A stretch of 13,497 bases of DNA from an uncultured Phycisphaerales bacterium (GTDB taxonomy: Bacteria > Planctomycetota > Phycisphaerae > Phycisphaerales > UBA1924), in contig CALAFV010000437.1 in the NCBI GenBank assembly GCA_937891445.1, forward strand, positions 1 to 13,497. Direction: 5' to 3'. How positions within the stretch are numbered: position 1 is the first letter of the stretch; every line of letters begins with the position of its first letter. Position numbers and translations under genes: made by a program. The notes under the pieces are model-generated. The model was not told the DNA's origin. It saw nothing but the letters and a program-made list of their open reading frames with translations, and did not search any database. This document shows positions 1 to 7,199 of the stretch, in pieces.

Positions 1-1
1 C

Positions 2-988
2 CGGATGTACGTTTCCCGCTCCGGCCTGATCCCCGACGGCGCCGGCGCCGTGGCCGCCGCGACGGCTCTGTTCAGCCTCGACCTCGACAATCCAGCCGCC
101 ACGCTCGTCGAGGAGACGACGTTCGGATCCGAGGGCTCGCGAACGGTCCTGACCGGTCTGGGCTCGATCGGCGCCCGGCTCTTCGGGGCGGGCTTCGAGG
201 TCGGCGATGAGACGATCGACCACGTCTACGAACTCTTCCCGCAGGCCGACACGCTCAAGCGGGCGATGACGCTCCCGGGCTTCGAGATCGGCGGCGTCGG
301 CGGCTCCACCGAGCGAGGCTCGCTCTTCCTCGGCGGCCGGCTCGCTCTCGCCGACGGCTCCAACCAGTTCGCCGTGCTCGAGGTCGATCCTCGCACCAAC
401 TACATGATCAACGCCTTCGGCGGCACCGACGCGGAGTTCACCCCCGGCGCCGGCACCTTCGTCGCCCCTGGCGTCGATCCCTCGTCGATCGACAACGTCA
501 CCGGCCTTGCGTATGTGGACGGGGTCGTCGTGATGAGCGCCACCGCTCTGGTCGGGGGCGTGCAGAAGTCCGTCCTCATCCAGTACGACCCCACCGCCTC
601 CAACTCGGCGGCGGACCCGCGCCTGCGGCGCATCGACCTCGCGGACGCGTCGCTGATCGACGCCCTGGCCTCCGAGCGCGGCGGCCTGCCCAGCCGGGCC
701 AGGCCGCTGGCGAACCCCCCGGGCCCGATCGACACGACCTCGATCAACCCGATGTTCGCGCAGATGGCCTACAGCGAGGCCGCCCTTCGAAACGACGTCC
801 TCTCCCGCATGGTCGCCAGCGAGATCATCTCCAGCGCCGAGGACCCCAGCCGGTGCGCCGCCTCGGGCGCTCTGGACGCTCTCCCGGCGATCCTCCGCAA
901 CCACGTCGATAAGGTCGCTGGCGTCGGCCGCACCGTGGCCGAGTTCCGCGGCAGCCTCCCGATCGACCACCCCTGCCGCAAGCGCTGA
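2..988 (+). CDS. Hypothetical protein, 3' part only (5' end outside the window)
   Basis: I do not recognise this protein. The frame is open to the left edge. The first ATG (base 5) lies in what reads like the middle of a beta-rich protein (MYVSRSGLIP..., then ALFSLDL), so the true start is probably upstream of the window. About 327 residues are visible. They hold repeated short hydrophobic strands separated by Gly/Asp turns, such as ALFSLDL, FAVLEVDP, NVTGLAYVDGVVVMSAT and VLIQYDP. This is the look of a beta-propeller or similar secreted repeat protein. The last 100 residues are more helical and contain two cysteines, one in SRCAAS and one near the end in HPCRKR, which could pair if the protein is exported. 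No catalytic motif or membrane segment is seen. Base composition matches the neighbours. A strong hairpin follows the stop. The existence of the gene is well supported; its function is unknown. Confidence 0.7.
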   Translation, partial: RMYVSRSGLIPDGAGAVAAATALFSLDLDNPAATLVEETTFGSEGSRTVLTGLGSIGARLFGAGFEVGDETIDHVYELFPQADTLKRAMTLPGFEIGGVGGSTERGSLFLGGRLALADGSNQFAVLEVDPRTNYMINAFGGTDAEFTPGAGTFVAPGVDPSSIDNVTGLAYVDGVVVMSATALVGGVQKSVLIQYDPTASNSAADPRLRRIDLADASLIDALASERGGLPSRARPLANPPGPIDTTSINPMFAQMAYSEAALRNDVLSRMVASEIISSAEDPSRCAASGALDALPAILRNHVDKVAGVGRTVAEFRGSLPIDHPCRKR

Positions 989-1018
989 CGACCTCATCAT
1001 CCGCGATTGCCCGCCCAC

Positions 1019-1054
1019 CGCCGCCCCTGCCGGCCCCGCCGTGCAGGGGCGGCG
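1019..1054 (+). terminator. GC-rich 12-bp perfect hairpin, possible terminator
   Basis: Bases 1019-1030 (CGCCGCCCCTGC) are the exact reverse complement of 1043-1054, with a 12-base loop. The hairpin sits about 30 bases after the stop of the first gene and before the reductase gene. No T run follows, so it is not a textbook intrinsic terminator. It may be a U-less terminator or an mRNA 3'-end stabiliser. It also argues against starting the reductase at the GTG at 1041, which would lie inside the stem-loop. Confidence 0.5.
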
Positions 1055-1095
1055 TCACATTGTGGCCGGCCCGGCCCGATCGACGCCGCACGGGC

Positions 1096-1124
1096 TTGAC
1101 GATCCCCTCCGCCCTCCCAACGCT
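1096..1124 (+). promoter_or_regulatory. Possible promoter of the FNR gene
   Basis: TTGACG (1096-1101) is followed after 17 bases by AACGCT (1119-1124), which ends 6 bases before the ATG at 1131. The first box and the spacing fit a housekeeping sigma promoter, and the second box is a weak -10. If used, transcription would begin almost at the start codon, giving a leaderless mRNA. This is read by eye only. Confidence 0.3.
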
Positions 1125-1130
1125 TCCCGG

Positions 1131-2111
1131 ATGACCATGACCTCGCCCCCGGCCTCCCATCACGCCGACCGCATCGCCCTCCCCGAGGTCGAGATGCACA
1201 CCGTGCGGCCCACCGAGCCGGTCCTCGGCCGCGTTGTCCGCACCGAACTGTGCACCTCCAAGAAGGCGGCCGGCTTTGTCCGCCACGTGGACATCGACGT
1301 GAGCGGCACACCGCTGGCCGGCAAGTTCCGCCCGGGGCAGTCCTTCGGCGTGATCCCGCCCGGCGTCGATGCCAACGGCAAGCCGCACAAGGTGCGGCTG
1401 TACTCGGTCGCCTCGCCCACCCGCGGCGAGGAGGGCGGCCCGCCGGGGACGATCATCTCGACGACCGTCAAGCGCACGATCGACGAGCACTGGGAGACGC
1501 ACAAACTCTTCCTCGGCGTTGCGTCCAACTTCCTGTGCGACGCCCAGGTCGGCGACGAGATCCCGATCAGCGGCCCCAACGGCAAGCGGTTCCTCCTCCC
1601 GGCGAACCCCGCCGAGCACGACTACATCTTCTTCGCCACCGGCACGGGCATCGCCCCGTTCCGCGGCATGCTCATCGACCTGCTCGAATCCGGCTGCGGC
1701 AGCCGCGTCGCGCTGATCATGGGCTCGCCGTACGCGACTGACCTGCTCTACCACGACTTCTTCCTGCGGATGCAGGCCGAGCACCCCAACTTCCAGTACA
1801 TCACCGCCATCAGCCGCGAGCGCCAGGCCGACGGCCACGACCCGATGTACGTGCAGGACCGCCTGCGCACGCACGAGGAGCAACTCGCCCCGCTGCTCGC
1901 CTCGCCTCGCACGCTGATCTACATCTGCGGCGTCGCCGGCATGGAAATGGGGATCTTCCAGCAACTCGCCTCGCAGTTCCCCGAGAGCATCCGCGAGCAG
2001 TACCTGCACGTTGATCCCGCCGCGATGGCGGACATCAAGAGTTGGACGCGCAGCATGATCCACAAGCAGGTGCGTCCGACCCGGCGTGTGTTCCTCGAGG
2101 TCTACGCCTGA
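1131..2111 (+). CDS. Plant-type ferredoxin-NADP+ reductase
   Basis: This is a flavoprotein that moves electrons between ferredoxin (or flavodoxin) and NADP(H) in the cytoplasm. With the ATG at 1131 it has 326 residues, about the size of the two-domain family. FAD-binding domain: R89-L-Y-S (RLYSVAS), then GVASNFLCD and GPNGKRFLLP. NADP domain: GTGIAPFRG from G171, then YICGVAGMEMG with Cys266. The C-terminus is EVYA. In the plant-type family the last Tyr stacks on the flavin; here one Ala follows it. A longer frame reaches a GTG at 1041, but that start lies in a hairpin and its extra 30 residues are low-complexity. ATG 1137 is an alternative start. No Shine-Dalgarno site is seen. The gene appears to be transcribed alone, with hairpins on both sides and no ferredoxin gene adjacent. 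Which direction of electron flow it serves cannot be read from the sequence. BoxA-type reductases share this fold, but no iron-sulfur domain is present here. Confidence 0.93.
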   Translation: MTMTSPPASHHADRIALPEVEMHTVRPTEPVLGRVVRTELCTSKKAAGFVRHVDIDVSGTPLAGKFRPGQSFGVIPPGVDANGKPHKVRLYSVASPTRGEEGGPPGTIISTTVKRTIDEHWETHKLFLGVASNFLCDAQVGDEIPISGPNGKRFLLPANPAEHDYIFFATGTGIAPFRGMLIDLLESGCGSRVALIMGSPYATDLLYHDFFLRMQAEHPNFQYITAISRERQADGHDPMYVQDRLRTHEEQLAPLLASPRTLIYICGVAGMEMGIFQQLASQFPESIREQYLHVDPAAMADIKSWTRSMIHKQVRPTRRVFLEVYA

Positions 2112-2125
2112 GCACCGCGGCGGAA

Positions 2126-2162
2126 GCCGCCGGCGCCTCCCCGCGGACCGGTCCGCGGCGGC
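2126..2162 (+). terminator. Perfect 18-base palindrome within a larger hairpin after FNR
   Basis: Bases 2141-2158 form a perfect palindrome (CCGCGGACC/GGTCCGCGG) 29 bases after the FNR stop. GCCGCC at 2126-2131 and GGCGGC at 2157-2162 can pair around it as an alternative outer stem. No T run follows. A transcription end or mRNA 3'-end structure is the simplest reading. A dimeric protein binding site is also possible. Confidence 0.4.
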
Positions 2163-2252
2163 TCCAGGTGTCCGCAGAGCGGCCATGCGCCGTGTGATTT
2201 GCAATGCCCAGCCGCCGAAACGGGGGGCTGTGTTCCCGCCGCCGCTCTTGGG

Positions 2253-2258
2253 TAAACT
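2253..2258 (+). promoter_or_regulatory. Possible -10 box, leaderless start
   Basis: TAAACT lies 7 bases before the ATG at 2266 and has the TANNNT form. The surrounding DNA is GC-rich, so the AT-rich hexamer stands out. No clear -35 box is seen. If real, transcription would start at or next to the ATG. Confidence 0.35.
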
Positions 2259-2265
2259 TCCGTTG

Positions 2266-2961
2266 ATGTTCCTCGACCCGCAAAGCCTGCGGCCGCTGGG
2301 CACTTGGCCCGACCTCCGGGCTCGGGTGGTCGATGTTCTCGGCCGCGAAGCCTGTACTGCTCTGCTGAACGTCCCCGCCGCCGAGTCCGCCGCGGCCCAG
2401 CCCGTCTGGGTGCTCGGCGACCTGCTCTTCCCGCTCGGCACCCCGGCGCCGCACTTCTTCCCCGGCGGCGTCCACACCGCCCCCGATCCGACCGACACCC
2501 AGGCGCTCAAGGACTGGCTCCTGCGCAAGGGCCCCAAGGGGGATGCCCGCGTGATCGTGGGCTGGAGCGAGTACGGCGTCTTCGACACCACGTGGGCCAA
2601 CGCGGTCCGGTGGCTGATCGGCGCGGGCGAGGAACTGCTGATCGTTGCCCCGGATCTCTCGTGGGCCTGCCTGGACGCCTACTCCGAGTCGATCTCGCTC
2701 GGCCGCCCGGATCTTGGGGCTGTTGATCGCATTCTGTTCGTAGAGCGGGTCCGCGCCGGCGTCGGCAACGGCACGCGGCTGACCCCCAAGCCCCGCTACG
2801 TCGTCCATTTCGCCGACGGCCAGCGCTGGGCCAGCGAAACCCTCGCCGACGCCGCCTCCCGTCCGATGTACGACGCCGTGCTGGGCCACCTCGCGGCGAT
2901 CACGGGCAAGCAGGTCACACGCTGCGAACTGGAGCCTGAGGAGCGGGCCGCGAAACGCTAA
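2266..2961 (+). CDS. Hypothetical protein, 231 residues, unrecognised
   Basis: I do not recognise this family. The ATG at 2266 is preferred. The frame extends upstream to 2086, but those 60 residues are Arg/Pro-rich, overlap the end of FNR and cross the palindrome. A possible -10 box also sits just before 2266. The protein looks soluble and mixed alpha/beta, with no signal peptide or membrane helix. Notable segments are VWVLGDLLFPLG near residue 50, WSEYGVFDTTWANAVRWLIGAG in the middle, followed by EELLIVAPDLSWACLDAY, then a C-terminal helix ending in GKQVTRCELEPEE. Trp and acidic residues are frequent in the middle part. No nuclease, kinase or Rossmann motif is visible. The gene ends 13 bases before the aminotransferase start, so co-transcription is possible. 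Coding potential is good, with GC-rich third positions and no internal stops; function is unknown. Confidence 0.75.
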   Translation: MFLDPQSLRPLGTWPDLRARVVDVLGREACTALLNVPAAESAAAQPVWVLGDLLFPLGTPAPHFFPGGVHTAPDPTDTQALKDWLLRKGPKGDARVIVGWSEYGVFDTTWANAVRWLIGAGEELLIVAPDLSWACLDAYSESISLGRPDLGAVDRILFVERVRAGVGNGTRLTPKPRYVVHFADGQRWASETLADAASRPMYDAVLGHLAAITGKQVTRCELEPEERAAKR

Positions 2962-2964
2962 CCT
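2959..2964 (+). promoter_or_regulatory. Possible -10 box overlapping a stop codon
   Basis: TAACCT lies 10 bases before the ATG at 2975. Its TAA is also the stop codon of the previous gene, so the match may be chance. If used, it would give a nearly leaderless aminotransferase mRNA. Confidence 0.2.
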
Positions 2965-2974
2965 GTTCCGCGGC

Positions 2975-4213
2975 ATGCCTCCTTCAACCACCGCTCCGCC
3001 TGCCCCCCGGACCGCCGCGCGCCTCGCGCCCTTCGGCACCACCATCTTCACCGAGATGACCCGGCTGGCCATCCAGCACGGCGCGGTCAATCTCGCCCAG
3101 GGCTTCCCCGACTTCGACGGCCCGGAGTTCATCAAGGCCGCGGCCAGGCGGGCGATCGACGAGGGTCACAACCAGTACGCCCGGATGTTCGGCATCCCCG
3201 CGCTCAACCGCGCCATCGCCGCCTCGTGGAAGCGCGACACCGGGGTCGAGATCGACCCCGATGCCCACGTGACCGTCACCAGCGGCTGCACCGAGGCTCT
3301 CGCGGCGGCGCTGATCGGCCTGGTCAACCCGGGCGACGAGGTGATCCTCTTCGAGCCGTTCTACGACTCCTACCGCGCGTGCGTCGCCATGGCGGGCGCG
3401 GCCCCGAGGTTCGTGACGCTCCGCCCGCCCGGCGCCGAGCACACCGGGCCCGCCGGCGCGCCGTCGCAGTTCACCTTCGACCCCGACGAACTTCGCCTCG
3501 CGTTCACCCCCAAGACCCGCGCCATCCTCATCAACACGCCGCACAACCCCACCGGCAAGGTCTTCACCGCGCCCGAACTCCAACTCATCGCCGACCTCTG
3601 CTCGCACCACGACGTCATCGCGATCACCGATGAGGTCTACGAGCGGCTGACCTACGAGCCCGCGCTCCCGCACATCCGCCTCGCCACGCTCCCCGGCATG
3701 GCCGAGCGCACCGTCACCTGCTCCAGCCTCGGCAAGACCTTCAGCCTCACGGGCTGGAAGATCGGCTGGACCATCGCCCCGCCGCACCTCACCGCCGGTG
3801 TCCGCGCCGCTCACCAGTTCCTCACCTTCGCCACCAGCACACCCTTCCAGATCGCCGCCGCCGAGGCGCTGACCCCCGGCGGGCCCGGCGACGCCGCGAC
3901 GCGCGAACTTGTGCAGGAACTCCACGCCGCCCGCGATTTCCTCGCCGCGGCCCTGCGCTCGCTGGGCTTCAAGATCACCGTCCCCGCTGGGGCGTACTTC
4001 ATCACCGCCGATCACACGCCCTTTGGCTACGGCGACGATGTGACGTTCTGCCGCCACCTGACCACGAACGTCGGCGTCGCGGCGATCCCCCCCAGCGCGT
4101 TCTACTCCGAGCCTTCTCGCGGCAGCCATCTCGTCCGCTTCGCCTTCTGCAAGAAGCGTGCGACGCTGGAAGAGGCGGTGTCCCGCCTGGAGCGCAACCT
4201 CCGGCCGCGCTAG
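2975..4213 (+). CDS. Class I/II aminotransferase, methionine/kynurenine type
   Basis: This is a pyridoxal-phosphate enzyme that moves an amino group from an amino acid to a 2-oxo acid in the cytoplasm. The 412 residues match fold-type I subgroup I, closest in pattern to YbdL, methionine and kynurenine aminotransferases. Evidence: NLAQGFPDFDGPEF near residue 40; VTSGCTEALAAAL, which binds cofactor phosphate; N187-TPHNPTGK; D219-EVYERL with Tyr222; SSLGKTFSLTGWK with Lys254 as the Schiff-base lysine; and Arg388 in HLVRFAFCK for substrate carboxylate binding. All key residues are present. The ATG at 2975 is close to the usual N-terminus, 13 bases after the previous stop. The AtoE-like transporter gene follows after 59 bases. 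The substrate cannot be fixed from sequence: methionine, glutamine, kynurenine and aromatic amino acids are all used within the family. Confidence 0.93.
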   Translation: MPPSTTAPPAPRTAARLAPFGTTIFTEMTRLAIQHGAVNLAQGFPDFDGPEFIKAAARRAIDEGHNQYARMFGIPALNRAIAASWKRDTGVEIDPDAHVTVTSGCTEALAAALIGLVNPGDEVILFEPFYDSYRACVAMAGAAPRFVTLRPPGAEHTGPAGAPSQFTFDPDELRLAFTPKTRAILINTPHNPTGKVFTAPELQLIADLCSHHDVIAITDEVYERLTYEPALPHIRLATLPGMAERTVTCSSLGKTFSLTGWKIGWTIAPPHLTAGVRAAHQFLTFATSTPFQIAAAEALTPGGPGDAATRELVQELHAARDFLAAALRSLGFKITVPAGAYFITADHTPFGYGDDVTFCRHLTTNVGVAAIPPSAFYSEPSRGSHLVRFAFCKKRATLEEAVSRLERNLRPR

Positions 4214-4272
4214 TGGCGGCCGCTCTTTCCATTTCGCCTCGTTTCCCCGTCCTTCAACCCGGTGCCCCCGTC

Positions 4273-5697
4273 ATGATCTCCGCCCTTGGCCTTCGCATCT
4301 CCGCCGTCTTCCGCCGCACGGCCCCCGATCCGTTCGTCCTCGCGATCCTGCTCACGCTTCTGACCGCGATCCTGGCGCTGGCGATCGGCGACTTCCCCGG
4401 CAAGAACCCTGAGGAGTCCCGGATCGCCGTTCTCATCAACGTCTGGCGCGGCGACAAGGGCCTGTGGACCTTCCTCGCCTTCTCCATGCAGATGTGCCTC
4501 ATCCTCGTCACCGGCCACGTGTTGGCGACGACGCCGCCCGTTCGACGGCTCATCGACCTGCTCGCGGGCGTGCCTCGCTCGACGGCCCAGGCCGCGGCGC
4601 TGGTCGCCGTCGCCGCGTGCGGCGCCGCCATCATCAACTGGGGCTTCGGCCTGATCGTCGGCGCCCTGCTGGCCCGCGCCGCGGGTCACTCTCTCGCCCG
4701 CCGCGGCATCCCCACGCACTACCCGCTCATCGTCGCCGCCGGCTACACGGGCCTGATGATCTGGCACGGCGGTCTCTCCGGCTCGGCCCCGCTCTCGGTC
4801 ACGACCGTGGGCGCCGCCGCCAAGACGCTCCCCATGCCGCTCATCGAGCGCCTCGCCGGTCAGCCCGCGCCATCCGCCGAGACGCCACTGATCGGCCTCC
4901 AGGAGACGCTCGGCGCGCCCTTCAACTTCTTCATCACCGGCGGCATCCTCACCATCACGCCGCTGGTGTTCTGGCTGATGTCGCCGCGCCGCGCCGATCA
5001 GATGATCCCGCCCCCTCCCGCCGAGCCGGGCGCCGCTTCCGCGGACGCGCCCGCCGCATCCGGCGAGCGCCCCACGATCCCCGACCTCCTCGAAACCACG
5101 CCCCCGATCGCCTGGCTGCTGGCCTTCGCCCTGCTCGCCGGCTTCATCGTCTACGTCGGCAAGGCCGGCTTCTTCAGCATCGGTCTCAACGAGGTCAACA
5201 TGCTGATGCTTGCGCTTGGCCTCCTCCTGCATGGCTCGATCCGCTCGTACGCCGCCGCCGCGGAGGAAGCGGCCCGCGGCTGCGCCGGCATCATCCTCCA
5301 GTTCCCGCTCTATGGCGGGATCATGGGCATGATGGTCGTTTCCGGCCTCGTCGGCATCGTCGCCACAAAGACGGCAGAGATCTCCTCGCCAACGACCCTG
5401 CCGCTGCTGACGTTCTGTTCCGCAGCGGTCCTCAACATGTTCGTCCCCTCCGGCGGTGGGCAGTGGGGGGTGCAGGGGCCGATCGCGCTGGAGAGCGCCC
5501 AGATGCTCGGCGTCGAGCCGGGCAAACTCGTCATGGCCGTCGCTTACGGCGACCAACTCACCAACATGCTCCAGCCCTTCTGGGCCCTCCCGCTGCTGGC
5601 GATCACGGGCGTCAAGGCCCGCGACATCGTGGGCTACACGGCCCTGGCGATGCTCGTCGCGGGGGCGTGGATCGCGCTGGGGCTGCTGATCTTCTGA
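4273..5697 (+). CDS. atoE: Short-chain fatty acid transporter, AtoE family
   Basis: This inner-membrane protein probably carries short-chain fatty acids such as acetoacetate or butyrate. It has 474 residues from the ATG at 4273; E. coli AtoE has about 440. Shared signatures run the whole length: DPFVLAILLTLLT (first helix, about 20-39), LLAF-like FLAFSMQMCLILVTGHVLA, IINWGFGLIVGALLAR, GGLSGSAPL, then NMLMLALGLLLHG, ILQFPLYGGIMGMM, VPSGGGQWGVQGP (from Val391) and YGDQLTNMLQPFWALP. About ten or more hydrophobic helices are visible. The extra length lies mainly in a Pro/Ala-rich hydrophilic loop at about 236-279. A GTG at 4213, overlapping the previous stop as TAGTG, would add 20 residues, but family alignment favours 4273. 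No Shine-Dalgarno site is seen. Glycerate kinase follows after 36 bases, suggesting one transcript. The substrate is inferred from the family. Confidence 0.92.
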   Translation: MISALGLRISAVFRRTAPDPFVLAILLTLLTAILALAIGDFPGKNPEESRIAVLINVWRGDKGLWTFLAFSMQMCLILVTGHVLATTPPVRRLIDLLAGVPRSTAQAAALVAVAACGAAIINWGFGLIVGALLARAAGHSLARRGIPTHYPLIVAAGYTGLMIWHGGLSGSAPLSVTTVGAAAKTLPMPLIERLAGQPAPSAETPLIGLQETLGAPFNFFITGGILTITPLVFWLMSPRRADQMIPPPPAEPGAASADAPAASGERPTIPDLLETTPPIAWLLAFALLAGFIVYVGKAGFFSIGLNEVNMLMLALGLLLHGSIRSYAAAAEEAARGCAGIILQFPLYGGIMGMMVVSGLVGIVATKTAEISSPTTLPLLTFCSAAVLNMFVPSGGGQWGVQGPIALESAQMLGVEPGKLVMAVAYGDQLTNMLQPFWALPLLAITGVKARDIVGYTALAMLVAGAWIALGLLIF

Positions 5698-5723
5698 CGG
5701 TCGGCCCGTGCCCCGTGCTCCTT

Positions 5724-5727
5724 AGGA
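5724..5727 (+). promoter_or_regulatory. Ribosome binding site for glycerate kinase (GTG start)
   Basis: AGGA at 5724-5727 stands 6 bases before GTG 5734. It supports that GTG as the start codon and translation from within a transcript running out of the transporter gene. Confidence 0.5.
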
Positions 5728-5733
5728 AACCCG

Positions 5734-7110
5734 GTGACACCCTCACCCCCGCACTCGACCCGACCCCGCTTTGAGGATCACCGTCGTCATGCCCGCGCCG
5801 TGATCGACGCCGTCCTGCACGCGGCGGACCCTGCCGCGGCCATCGCCCGGTCGCCCCGGGCCGAGCGCGTGCGCGGCCCGATCCTCGGTCCGATCGCCGT
5901 CGGCAAGGCGGCGCTCCCCATGCTCGAGGGCTTCCTGACCGTCTACCCCGCGGCGGCGTCGGGTGCGTTCGCCATCACGCCCACGGGGACGCCCGCGAGC
6001 ACGGCCCCGATCCCTCGCGAGCAGGTGCGCGAGGCCGACCACCCGATCGCCACAGACCGCAACACCGCCGCCGTCGGCGCCTTGCTTGCGCACATCGCGT
6101 CGATCCGATCCCGTGCCCCCGCCGGCGCTCGCCTCGTGCTGCTCCTCTCCGGCGGCGCTTCGGCCCTGCTGACGATGCCCGTTGAGAGCGTCCCGCTCCA
6201 CGAACTTGCCGAACTCACGCGAGCCCTCATGCGTGCCGGCGCGCCGATCAACGACCTCAACACCGTCCGCAAGCACCTTGAGCAACTCAAGGGCGGCCGC
6301 CTCGCACGCCTCCTGGCCCCGATCCCGATCGACGCCTTCCTCCTCTCGGATGTGGTCGGCGCCGCCCCTTCCGTCATCGGCTCGGGTCCGGCCTCGCCCG
6401 ACCCGACGACGTGCGCCGACGCCCTCGCGGTCCTCGACCGCTACGGCTGCCGGCACATCTCGCCGGCCGCCACCGCACACCTCGAAGCCGCCGTGCGAGC
6501 CGGCCCGACATCACCGCTGGAAACCCCCAAGCCCGGCGACCCCATCTTCGAGAGCAGCACGACGCGGATCGTCGCCTCCAACCGCGCCGCGGTTGACGCC
6601 GCCTGCCGCGTGCTCATCGACCTGGGTTTCACCATCGCCCAGGCCCGCCACAACGTTACCGGCGAGGCCCGCGACGTCGGCCGCTGGCTGGGTGAGGCTG
6701 CGTGCGATCTCGCCCTCCAGCGCACGACCCGCGGCGGCGCCCCGCCCCGCGCGATCGTCCTCGGGGGCGAGACCACCGTCACCATCCGCCAACCCGGTCA
6801 GGGCGCCGGTGGCCGCAACCGCGAACTCGCTCTCGCCGCCGCGATGCACGTGGCTCACCTCCCCGGCGTCGCCGTGCTCACATTCGCCACCGACGGCGTG
6901 GACGGCGTTCACCCAACCGGCGCGGCCCCCGCCGCGGGCGCCCTGGTCACCGGCGCAACAGTTCCCGACGCCACCAGCGCCGGCCTCGACGCGGCGGAGC
7001 ACCTGGCACGCCACGAATCCCACCTCTTCTTCGAGGCCCTGGGCGCCAACATCTACACCGGGCCGACCGGCACGAACGTCAACGATGTGGCCGTGGCGAT
7101 GGTCTACTGA
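5734..7110 (+). CDS. Glycerate 2-kinase (DUF4147/MOFRL type)
   Basis: This enzyme phosphorylates D-glycerate with ATP to give 2-phosphoglycerate, feeding serine-cycle, glyoxylate or tartrate breakdown products into glycolysis. The 458 residues fit the two-domain class II family (GckA, TtuD, archaeal and Thermotoga glycerate kinases). N-terminal DUF4147 domain: VGKAALPM with Lys58, SGGASALL from Ser139, NTVRKHLEQLKGGRLA, LSDVVG and GSGPASPD. C-terminal MOFRL domain: GGETTVT from Gly344, GGRNRELAL with Arg361 and Arg363, ATDGVDG with Asp387 and Asp390, and TGTNVNDVAVA at the end. All family signatures are intact. The start is GTG 5734, supported by AGGA 6 bases upstream. The gene follows the transporter by 36 bases and precedes a possible terminator, so it may be the last gene of a run beginning at 2975. 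Product identity is strong; the source of glycerate in this organism is not shown by the window. Confidence 0.95.
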   Translation: MTPSPPHSTRPRFEDHRRHARAVIDAVLHAADPAAAIARSPRAERVRGPILGPIAVGKAALPMLEGFLTVYPAAASGAFAITPTGTPASTAPIPREQVREADHPIATDRNTAAVGALLAHIASIRSRAPAGARLVLLLSGGASALLTMPVESVPLHELAELTRALMRAGAPINDLNTVRKHLEQLKGGRLARLLAPIPIDAFLLSDVVGAAPSVIGSGPASPDPTTCADALAVLDRYGCRHISPAATAHLEAAVRAGPTSPLETPKPGDPIFESSTTRIVASNRAAVDAACRVLIDLGFTIAQARHNVTGEARDVGRWLGEAACDLALQRTTRGGAPPRAIVLGGETTVTIRQPGQGAGGRNRELALAAAMHVAHLPGVAVLTFATDGVDGVHPTGAAPAAGALVTGATVPDATSAGLDAAEHLARHESHLFFEALGANIYTGPTGTNVNDVAVAMVY

Positions 7111-7134
7111 GCGAGCCCGCGCTCCCCTGTTTTG
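7109..7134 (+). terminator. Short hairpin with T run after glycerate kinase
   Basis: GAGCG (7109-7113) pairs with CGCTC (7120-7124) across a 6-base loop and is followed by CCCTGTTTTG. The stem is only 5 bp and starts within the stop codon, so this is a weak intrinsic terminator at best. It is nevertheless the only hairpin in the window closely followed by four Ts. Confidence 0.4.
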
Positions 7135-7193
7135 TGGACTGTTCGCAGTACGTTCTTTTCGCAACCCTCTTCCGCCGAGCGGGTACGCGCCTG

Positions 7194-7199
7194 TAGGCT
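7194..7199 (+). promoter_or_regulatory. Possible -10 box of pilT
   Basis: TAGGCT has the TANNNT form and ends 43 bases before the pilT ATG. This allows a leader of about 35 bases that contains the Shine-Dalgarno site. No convincing -35 is seen. GGCTGGC (7196-7202) and GCCAGCC (7221-7227) form an inverted repeat overlapping this box. Confidence 0.3.

Noticed and set aside
1041..1130. N-terminal extension of FNR from GTG 1041
   Set aside because: The start would lie in a perfect hairpin, and the added residues have no family match. ATG 1131 has a possible promoter just upstream.
825..2600. 591-residue open frame on the minus strand
   Set aside because: It lies opposite the FNR gene and its neighbours. 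Its translation is Arg/Gly/Ala/Val-rich without motifs, as expected for the antisense of GC-rich third positions.
4213..4272. GTG start overlapping the previous stop (TAGTG) for the transporter
   Set aside because: It suggests coupling, but the added 20 residues do not match the family and ATG 4273 gives the normal N-terminus.
4210..5556. 448-residue open frame on the minus strand, rich in Asp, Glu, Gly and Arg
   Set aside because: It is antisense to the transporter gene, and its highly charged repeat-like composition simply mirrors hydrophobic codons.
4464..5774. 436-residue plus-strand frame inside the transporter
   Set aside because: Arg/His/Pro-rich out-of-phase reading of the atoE gene; no family resemblance.
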